A DNA stretch of 64,000 nucleotides from NCBI GenBank assembly GCA_963846165.1, contig CAWJUU010000008.1:434001-498000 (forward strand), given 5' to 3'. The DNA comes from WHSW01 sp963846165. Its GTDB lineage: Bacteria; Actinomycetota; Thermoleophilia; Solirubrobacterales; 70-9. The notes beneath the pieces were generated by a model. The model did not search any database. It had not been told where the DNA came from and saw only the letters and a list, made by a program, of their open reading frames with translations. Numbering within the stretch: the stretch's first letter is position 1; every line of letters begins with the position of its first letter. Positions 58,372 to 64,000 of this stretch are shown piece by piece. A program made the position numbers and the translations under genes.

Positions 58372-59952
58372 CTATTCGGGGCCGGACGCGGCCGGCGCGG
58401 CGGCGCCCGTCGCTTCAGCTTCGGCCCCCTCGATCGCATGCGACGCCAGGACGCCCGTCTTGTGGCGCTGCACGAACCAGTAGTACGCGAGCCCGCCAAA
58501 GAAGACGACCCCGATGAACAGGAACGCTCCGTACTGGAGGTACCAGTGGAAGGGCTCGGTTGCGTTGTAGATGTCCTTGCGTGGCCAGGCCAGGTTGAGT
58601 GCCATGAAGGCGCCCCAGGACACGGCGATGATGTTGATCGGCAGCCCCCATTTCCCAAGCGTGAAGAAGCCCTGCTCCTTGGCGTCCTTCGGTGGCCACT
58701 CGCCGCGCAGCCGCTTGCGCAGCATCGGTACCGTCACCAGCATGTAGGCGATGTAGATCATGATGATCCCGATGCTCGTGATCACCAGGAAGATCTGCGG
58801 CTGGTTGATGTTCACGACCAGGATCAGGATCGCCAGCAAGCCGGTGATCACGGCCGGGACGATCGGCGTCTTCGTCTTCGGGTGAACCTTGGCCAGACGC
58901 TCGCCGAGCGGCAGGTTGTTGTCGCGCGCCATCGCGAAGATCATCCGGATCGTCGCCGTCTGCACCGCGAGGCAGCAGACGGTGATCGCGATCACGACGC
59001 AGATCAGGAAGATCTTCCCGACCGTGTCGCCGAGCACGTCGAGGATGACGAACTGGAGGCCGCCGACGCCGATCTCGGGGTTGTTGATGTTCGTGACCGA
59101 GAGGATCGCGAACAGGATGATGCAGCCGCCGAGGATGAACGAGGCGATCACCGCCCGCATGATCGCGATCGGGGCGGTCTTGCGCGGCTCCCTGGTCTCC
59201 TCGCCGAGCGAGCTCGCGGTGTCGAAGCCATACATGACGTAGGCCGAGGCCAGCGAGGCGGCGAGGAAGGCGCCGAGATAGCCCCAATCGTGACCCTCGC
59301 CGAGGCCCTGGGTCTCGAAGAGGACGTCGGGGCCGCGGGTGATGTTCGCCGCGAGCACGATGATCAGCAGGACCGCGGCGATCAGCTCGATGAACACGCC
59401 GGTGCTGTTGATCCGGGACATCAGCTTGACGCCGAGAGCGTTGATGATCGTCGTGAAGATGATCAGGACCGAGCCCAGGATCACGGCGTTGGCGGCGAAG
59501 TCGTTCTCGCCGGTGCCGTCGCCGTAGAACTGGAACGCGCTATCGATCTGCGGCAGGGTGATCTGGTAGGCGAGCGCCACAGCGGCGATCGTCACGATCG
59601 AAGCGGTGAGCATCATCCAGCCGCCGAGCCAGGCGACCGTCGCGCTCGCAAGCTTCTTGCCCCAGTTGTAGATCGACCCGGCGACCGGGTAGTTGGCGGC
59701 GAGCTCGGCGAAGCAGAGCGCCACCATCACCTGGCCGAGGAAGACCATCGGCCACGTCCACCAGTAGGCGGGGCCGCCGAAGGCGAAGCCGAAGTAGAAG
59801 AGCTGGAAGGTGCCGGTGAGGATCGAGATGTAGCTCACCCCGGCGGCGAAGCTCGCGAACCTGCCGATGCTGCGGTCGAGCTCCTGCTTGTAGCCGAACT
59901 CGGCCATCTCGTCCGACTGGGCTTGGGGTTGAGCAGCTTCTTCCGTCGCCAC
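58372..59952 (-). CDS. APC-family amine/amino-acid permease
   Basis: 526 residues, GTG start behind GGGAGGT. About 12 membrane helices; the N-terminus FGYKQELDRSIGRFASFAAG and YISILTGTFQLFYFG and the AELAANYPVAGSIYNWGKKL segment are typical of the amino-acid/choline/GABA branch (Hnm1-like). It is the first gene of the minus-strand island and probably imports its substrate (choline, betaine or a related amine). Cytoplasmic ends are disordered. A TTGACA-type promoter lies about 70-100 bases upstream. Confidence 0.9.
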   Translation of the reverse strand: MATEEAAQPQAQSDEMAEFGYKQELDRSIGRFASFAAGVSYISILTGTFQLFYFGFAFGGPAYWWTWPMVFLGQVMVALCFAELAANYPVAGSIYNWGKKLASATVAWLGGWMMLTASIVTIAAVALAYQITLPQIDSAFQFYGDGTGENDFAANAVILGSVLIIFTTIINALGVKLMSRINSTGVFIELIAAVLLIIVLAANITRGPDVLFETQGLGEGHDWGYLGAFLAASLASAYVMYGFDTASSLGEETREPRKTAPIAIMRAVIASFILGGCIILFAILSVTNINNPEIGVGGLQFVILDVLGDTVGKIFLICVVIAITVCCLAVQTATIRMIFAMARDNNLPLGERLAKVHPKTKTPIVPAVITGLLAILILVVNINQPQIFLVITSIGIIMIYIAYMLVTVPMLRKRLRGEWPPKDAKEQGFFTLGKWGLPINIIAVSWGAFMALNLAWPRKDIYNATEPFHWYLQYGAFLFIGVVFFGGLAYYWFVQRHKTGVLASHAIEGAEAEATGAAAPAASGPE

Positions 59953-60021
59953 GCACGACCTCCCTCTTAGGTTTTTCCAGCTCGTCTCGGAGCTGGGCGC
60001 TCAGACCTTGCGCGGCGCGAC

Positions 60022-60049
60022 ACTATCTCAGCGGCGCGGGCGCTGTCAA
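60022..60049 (-). promoter_or_regulatory. Sigma-70-type promoter for the catabolic island
   Basis: On the minus strand TTGACA (60049-60044) and GATAGT (60027-60022) are 16 nt apart, about 70 bases upstream of the permease start. Just upstream, AGATATATCACT (60062-60051) resembles the palindrome at 48830. Confidence 0.6.
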
Positions 60050-60080
60050 GAGTGATATATCTGGCTCCCGCGCCTGCACC

Positions 60081-61937
60081 ATGCCCGACAGCGACACCGC
60101 CGCGACCGAGATCGCCGAGTTCCTCCGGCATCACCCACCGTTCGACAGCCTCGACGAGGACACGCTGGCCGCGGTCGCGGACGCCGCCGAGGTCGAATCC
60201 CATCCCGCGGCGGCGACGATCCTCGACAGCGCCGGGGCCACATCCGAGTCCGCCTACGTGGTCCGGCGCGGATCGGTTGAGCTGCTGACCAAGGGACGCC
60301 TCCTGGACCTGCTCGGCGAGGGCGAGATGTTCGGCTTCGCCTCGATGCTCGAGGAGCGACCGCTGGGGTTCGTCGCCCGAGCCGCCGAGGAGACGCTCGT
60401 CTACCGGATCGGGGCCGAGGCGATCCGGCCCGTGCTCGAGCGCCCCGCCGCGGTGCGCTTCGTCGTCGGCTCGCTCGCCAAGAGCGTCCGCCTGCTCTCC
60501 GGTGACGAGCGCGAGCCGCCGCCGGCCGCCGGCCGGCCGGTTCGCGAGCTGATTCGCGCGCCGGCGTTGGTCTGCGCGCCCGATACGTCGGTGCAGGAGG
60601 CGGCCCGGCAGATGGTCGATGCCGGCGCCTCCTGCGTCGTGGTCGACCTCGGCGACCGGCTCGGGATCGTCACCGACCGCGACATCCGCACGCGCGTCGC
60701 CGCCGCCGGCGCGGGGCCCGAGACGCCGCTCTCGGCCGTGATGACCGCGCCCGCCCGGACCGTGGCCGCGGACCGCTCGGAGACCGAAGCGCTGTTCGAG
60801 ATGCTCGACCACGGCGTCCGGCACCTGCCCGTGCTCGGCGCCGACCGGCGTCTCGTCGGCATGCTCGACGACGTCGACCTGCTCGCGAGCGAGCGCCGTG
60901 CGCCCTTTCATCTGCGCACCCGGATCGCCGCCAGCCTCGACGCGGCAGGCGTGGCCGAGGCCGCCGCCGAGCTTCCCGAGATGGTGGTCGCGCTCCATGA
61001 CTCCGACGTGCCGGCGGCGGCCATCAGCCGCACGATCGCGAGCATCCACGACACGATCACCCGGCGGCTGATCGAGATCGAGGAGGAGGAGCGCGGGCCG
61101 CCGCCGGTGCCCTACACCTGGCTGGCGATGGGCAGCTTCGGGCGCCGCGAGCCGTTCCCGAGCTCCGACGTCGACTGCGCGCTGGCCTGGGAGGGCGACG
61201 ACGACCCGCAGCTACGCGAGACGATGACCGCCTTCGCCGGGCGGATCCTGGGCGGTCTGGTGGCGTGCGGGCTGCCCCTCGACCGCCAGGGCGCTCTGGC
61301 CTCGAGCCCGCTGTTCGCCCGCTCGATCGGCGAGTGGGAGCGCGCCGCCCGATCGTGGGTCGAGGACCCCGATCGCGACCGCGGCCTGATGCTGCTCTCG
61401 GTGGTCGTCGAGAGCGATCCGGTCTGGGGCACGACGGCAGCGGCCGAGCGGCTCGCGGCAACGTTCGCCCGGACCCCGAACCGCGAGCACGTCCTCAGCC
61501 GCCTCGCCGCCGGCGCGCTGGCCGAAAAGCCGCCCACGGGCTTCCTTCGCGACTTCGTGCTCGAGGACAGCGGCGAGCGCAAGGGGGTGCTCGACATCAA
61601 GCACGGCGGCCTGCTGCCGATCGAGGCACTCGCCCGCTGGGCCGGGCTGGTGGCCGGAGTGAGCGCCGCGTCGACGTGGGAGCGCCTGCGAGCCTCAGAG
61701 GACGCGGGGACGCTGGCGGCGGCGGACGCCGCCGTGTTGCGCGACGCGTTCGAGCTCGTCTGCGCCCTGCGGATGGAGCACCAGGTCGAGCGCCTGCGCG
61801 CCGGACTGCCGCCCGACAACCTGATCGAGCCCAAGCGCCTCGCGCCGCTCACCAGGACGTCGCTGAAGGAGGCGTTTCGCGCGGTGGCGAAGGTGCAGCG
61901 CGGAATTGGGGCCAAGCTCGGCTTGTCCTCGCGCTGA
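60081..61937 (+). CDS. Cyclic-nucleotide-binding, CBS and DUF294 nucleotidyltransferase-like protein
   Basis: 618 residues. An N-terminal cNMP-binding barrel (ESAYVVRRGSVELLTKGRLL, LGEGEMFGFASML) precedes two CBS domains (VCAPDTSVQEAARQMVDAGA; RTVAADRSETEALFEMLDHG, HLPVLGADRRLVGMLDDVD). The next domain is the DUF294 nucleotidyltransferase (MGSFGRREPFPSSDVDCALA), and a DUF294 C-terminal helical domain (DIKHGGLLPIEALARWAGLV) ends the protein. These signal-transduction proteins resemble uridylyltransferase GlnD and may modify or sense a partner. It is divergent from the permease and could regulate the catabolic island (inference). Confidence 0.92.
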   Translation: MPDSDTAATEIAEFLRHHPPFDSLDEDTLAAVADAAEVESHPAAATILDSAGATSESAYVVRRGSVELLTKGRLLDLLGEGEMFGFASMLEERPLGFVARAAEETLVYRIGAEAIRPVLERPAAVRFVVGSLAKSVRLLSGDEREPPPAAGRPVRELIRAPALVCAPDTSVQEAARQMVDAGASCVVVDLGDRLGIVTDRDIRTRVAAAGAGPETPLSAVMTAPARTVAADRSETEALFEMLDHGVRHLPVLGADRRLVGMLDDVDLLASERRAPFHLRTRIAASLDAAGVAEAAAELPEMVVALHDSDVPAAAISRTIASIHDTITRRLIEIEEEERGPPPVPYTWLAMGSFGRREPFPSSDVDCALAWEGDDDPQLRETMTAFAGRILGGLVACGLPLDRQGALASSPLFARSIGEWERAARSWVEDPDRDRGLMLLSVVVESDPVWGTTAAAERLAATFARTPNREHVLSRLAAGALAEKPPTGFLRDFVLEDSGERKGVLDIKHGGLLPIEALARWAGLVAGVSAASTWERLRASEDAGTLAAADAAVLRDAFELVCALRMEHQVERLRAGLPPDNLIEPKRLAPLTRTSLKEAFRAVAKVQRGIGAKLGLSSR

Positions 61938-61973
61938 GCGGAGCACGTGGGGCCCCGCCGTTACTGTTGGGAC

Positions 61974-62249
61974 ATGCGCGTCGTGGCGTCAGCCCGCGCG
62001 GTCGAGCTCGTCCGGGAGCGGGGCGGTCGCCTCTACGTCTGGCGCACGCGCCGCACTCGGGGCTGCGAGGGAATGGCGTTCCTGCGCGCGTCCGAGCGCC
62101 CGCCAGACGGGGTCGAGTTCGACCGCGTGCCGTTCGAGCCCTTCGAGCTCCACCTCGGCCGCATGGGCGAGCCGCCCGCCGAGCTCCAGCTCGACGCACG
62201 GGGCGACCGGGTCGAGGCCTATCCCGAGGGCGCCGCCTACCTGATCTGA
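61974..62249 (+). CDS. Small hypothetical protein
   Basis: 91 residues from ATG, with TACTGT at 61962-61967 just 6 nt upstream (leaderless). Sequence: RVVASARAVELVRERGGRLY, then VWRTRRTRGCEG, FDRVPFEPFELHLG and EAYPEGAAYLI. It is basic in the N-terminal half and beta-rich at the C-terminus. I cannot assign a family. It converges with the gcvT-like gene, four bases apart. Confidence 0.65.
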   Translation: MRVVASARAVELVRERGGRLYVWRTRRTRGCEGMAFLRASERPPDGVEFDRVPFEPFELHLGRMGEPPAELQLDARGDRVEAYPEGAAYLI

Positions 62250-62253
62250 CCGC

Positions 62254-63456
62254 TCAGTCCTGGCCCCCCGCCGTCCCCGCGAGCTCCTGCTTCGGGGTCT
62301 CCTTCTTCGGGTCGATGAACGGCTTCTCGACGATCACTGCCGAGGTCGTCCCCTCGGGTCGCTCGACATCGAGCTCGGTGCCGAGCTCGGAGTGCTCGGT
62401 CGGCACCATCGCGTAGCCGATGTTCTTCTCCAGCCGTGGCGAGAAGCACGCCGAGGTCACCTCGCCGATCCGCCCGCCGTCCTTGCTGACCGCGAACACG
62501 TCGATCATCGTCCCGTCGTTGTAGGAGCCGAGCTGCTCGCCGCCGATCTCGACCCCGACCAGCGCGCGCTTGGCACCCTCGGCCTTGATCTTCGCCAGCG
62601 CCTCCTTGCCGATGAAGTCGGAGCCCTGCTCGAGGTCGACCATCCAGTCATATCCCATGCCGACCTCGTAGGGGTTCGTGTCGTACCACATGTCCGCGCC
62701 GAGGGCGAGGATGCCGCCCTCGATCCGGCGGATGTGGCAGGGCCCGATCACGGCCAGGTCGTGCGGCTTGCCCGCCTCGAGCACGGCGTCCCAGAGCTTG
62801 GGACCGTTCCGACTCGCCTCGTAGAGGTAGATCTCGTAGCCGAGCTCGCCGGTGTAGCCGGTGCGCGAGACCTGGACCTTCATTCCGTCGAGCTCGAACG
62901 GCCGCATGTAGTAGTAGGGAATCTCGAGGATGCTCTCGCCGAACAGGTCGACCATCACGTCCTTGGACTTCGGGCCCTGGACCTGCACCGGGCCGACGTC
63001 GATCTCCTTGACCTCGACGTCGTAGTCGGAGTTGTGGGCAACGCCGCGCGCCCAGAGCTCGACGTCGCTGTCGGCGAGCGAGAGCCAGAAGCGGTTCTCC
63101 TCCACCCGCAGCAGCACCGGGTCGTTGATGATCCCGCCGTCCGGCAGGCAGAGGAAGACGTATTTGCACTGCTCGACCGCGCACTTGTTGAGGTCGCGGG
63201 CGACGAGCAGGTTGGTGAACTCGAATGCGTCGGGCCCGCTGATCTCGATCTGCCGCTCCACCCCGACGTCCCACAGCGTGACCCCGTTCAGCAGGTGCCA
63301 GTACTCGGCGACGGGGTCACCGTAGTGCCGCGGATGGTAGGTGTGGTTGTAGACGCTGTACATCTGCACGCCGTGGCGGCGCGACGCGTAGAAGTAGGGC
63401 GACTTGCGAAGCCGGGTGTACTGCAGGACCTCCGGGTGCTCGTTCACCTGTGACAA
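62254..63456 (-). CDS. GcvT-family aminomethyltransferase/demethylase (DmdA-like clade)
   Basis: 400 residues from TTG behind GAGGAGG. It is a stand-alone THF-binding GcvT protein: LWDVGVERQIEISGPDAFEF, LPDGGIINDPVLLRVEENRF, LSLADSDVELWARGVAHNSD, VQVQGPKSKDVM, VSRTGYTGELGYEIYLYEAS and HIRRIEGGILALGADM. The LCLPDGGIINDPVLLR and QVQGPKSKDV segments are more like DMSP demethylase (DmdA) and related demethylases than true glycine-cleavage T protein. It likely moves a methyl from a methylated compound to THF. The metF-like gene lies 15 bases upstream in the same operon. Confidence 0.85.
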   Translation of the reverse strand: MSQVNEHPEVLQYTRLRKSPYFYASRRHGVQMYSVYNHTYHPRHYGDPVAEYWHLLNGVTLWDVGVERQIEISGPDAFEFTNLLVARDLNKCAVEQCKYVFLCLPDGGIINDPVLLRVEENRFWLSLADSDVELWARGVAHNSDYDVEVKEIDVGPVQVQGPKSKDVMVDLFGESILEIPYYYMRPFELDGMKVQVSRTGYTGELGYEIYLYEASRNGPKLWDAVLEAGKPHDLAVIGPCHIRRIEGGILALGADMWYDTNPYEVGMGYDWMVDLEQGSDFIGKEALAKIKAEGAKRALVGVEIGGEQLGSYNDGTMIDVFAVSKDGGRIGEVTSACFSPRLEKNIGYAMVPTEHSELGTELDVERPEGTTSAVIVEKPFIDPKKETPKQELAGTAGGQD

Positions 63457-63471
63457 GGGCGGTTCCTCCTC

Positions 63472-64000
63472 TTAGTTCTGTTGGGTCAGGCGCTCGACGA
63501 GCTCGCGGCGCCAGCTCTCGGTGCGCTCGAGCTCGTTGAAGGTATAGACGTGCAGGCCGCCGATCCTGGCGGCCGGGTGGGCGATCGTTGGGGCCAGTTG
63601 CTCCAGCAGCTTGGTCGGACTGTAGACCCGCGGCCGCAGGAGGCGCGCGAACCAGCCACGGTGGGCGACCAGGAAGCGCGCCGACTCGCCGAGCCCGATC
63701 TTGAGCGAGATCCGCAGCAGCCTGCGGTTGTCGACCACGCCCGGGATCCCGATCCAGATCGGCAGCAGCGTGCCCCGGTCGCGCACCCGGCGGACCCAGG
63801 TGGCGATCACGTCGACCTCGAAGCAGATCTGGCTGACGATGTAGGTCGCCATCGGCTCCTTCGCGGACATCGCCTCGATCGTCGTCTCGTCGCTGATCAG
63901 GTGATGGCTCTCGGGGTAGCCGGAAATCCCGATCTCGGCGAAGTCCGCGCGCAGCTCGGCCATCGCCTGCAGCAGCTCGACCGCGCCGGCGAACTCCCCC
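63472..64000 (-). CDS. Methylenetetrahydrofolate reductase (MetF-like), 5' end beyond the window
   Basis: The frame is open to the last base, so the N-terminus is missing; about 175 residues are visible. It shows SGYPESHHLI, MATYIVSQICFEVDVIATWV, LLPIWIGIPGVVDNRRLLRI and GLHVYTFNELERTESWRREL, matching the flavin TIM barrel of MetF (the SQICFE and GLHVYTFN motifs). The enzyme interconverts 5,10-methylene- and 5-methyl-THF. Next to a methyl-transferring GcvT protein it could run in the oxidative direction to feed 5-methyl-THF into the C1 pool. Confidence 0.88.
   Translation of the reverse strand, partial: GEFAGAVELLQAMAELRADFAEIGISGYPESHHLISDETTIEAMSAKEPMATYIVSQICFEVDVIATWVRRVRDRGTLLPIWIGIPGVVDNRRLLRISLKIGLGESARFLVAHRGWFARLLRPRVYSPTKLLEQLAPTIAHPAARIGGLHVYTFNELERTESWRRELVERLTQQN

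Overview
The window is high-GC, gene-dense actinobacterial chromosome. GTG and TTG starts are common and overlapping gene ends (ATGA, GTGA, TTGA) are frequent. Rex, a FmdB-like zinc ribbon, a K+-independent proton pyrophosphatase, an EtfD-type oxidoreductase, c-di-AMP riboswitches and proteins beginning MSQENVEIVR suggest the class Thermoleophilia (Solirubrobacterales-like). That placement is inference; no rRNA is present to confirm it.

Layout. 1-17.4 kb is mostly housekeeping: the 3' part of uvrA, an acyltransferase, a DUF1028 protein, the panB-panC-DUF2520 operon (minus strand), a zinc ribbon with a family 4 uracil-DNA glycosylase, the tRNA t6A genes (tsaE, tsaB, rimI, tsaD), a glutaredoxin-like protein, rex, a carboxylate-amine ligase and hppA. 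17.4-26.3 kb holds VOC proteins, an alpha-hydroxyacid oxidase, two APC-type permeases with C-terminal USP-like domains followed by two TrkA-type proteins (probably a potassium module), and a flavoprotein reductase. At 26.3-27.1 kb a tRNA-Gln(CUG) is followed by an HNH endonuclease gene whose start codon lies inside a perfect LexA-type box. 27-34 kb has secreted or anchored orphans, a heterodimeric ABC exporter and a broken Kelch gene. 34-47 kb has transporters, an LLM oxidoreductase, an SDR, a P450 with a divergent TetR regulator, a GGDEF/HD-GYP protein, an AarF kinase, an MFS exporter, a sigma factor and two cell-wall hydrolases, each behind a c-di-AMP riboswitch. 47.7-49 kb is a scar-like stretch with gene remnants and a nested inverted repeat.

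49-64 kb is a catabolic island on the minus strand: permease, GMC alcohol dehydrogenase, aldehyde dehydrogenase, dimethylglycine-dehydrogenase/GcvT fusion, EtfB, EtfA and EtfD, plus a separate metF-gcvT pair. It reads as choline or methylated-amine oxidation: methyl groups go to tetrahydrofolate and electrons pass through ETF to menaquinone.

Two global patterns stand out. First, many genes that start a transcript have a TAnnnT hexamer 6-9 nt upstream of the start codon and no Shine-Dalgarno sequence, as expected for leaderless mRNAs. Second, at least fourteen single-base frameshifts interrupt otherwise intact genes, including the normally essential tsaD, and several more break the Kelch gene. 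They cluster at 29-34 kb and suggest indel errors in the assembly. Coordinates for these genes are given across the frameshift.
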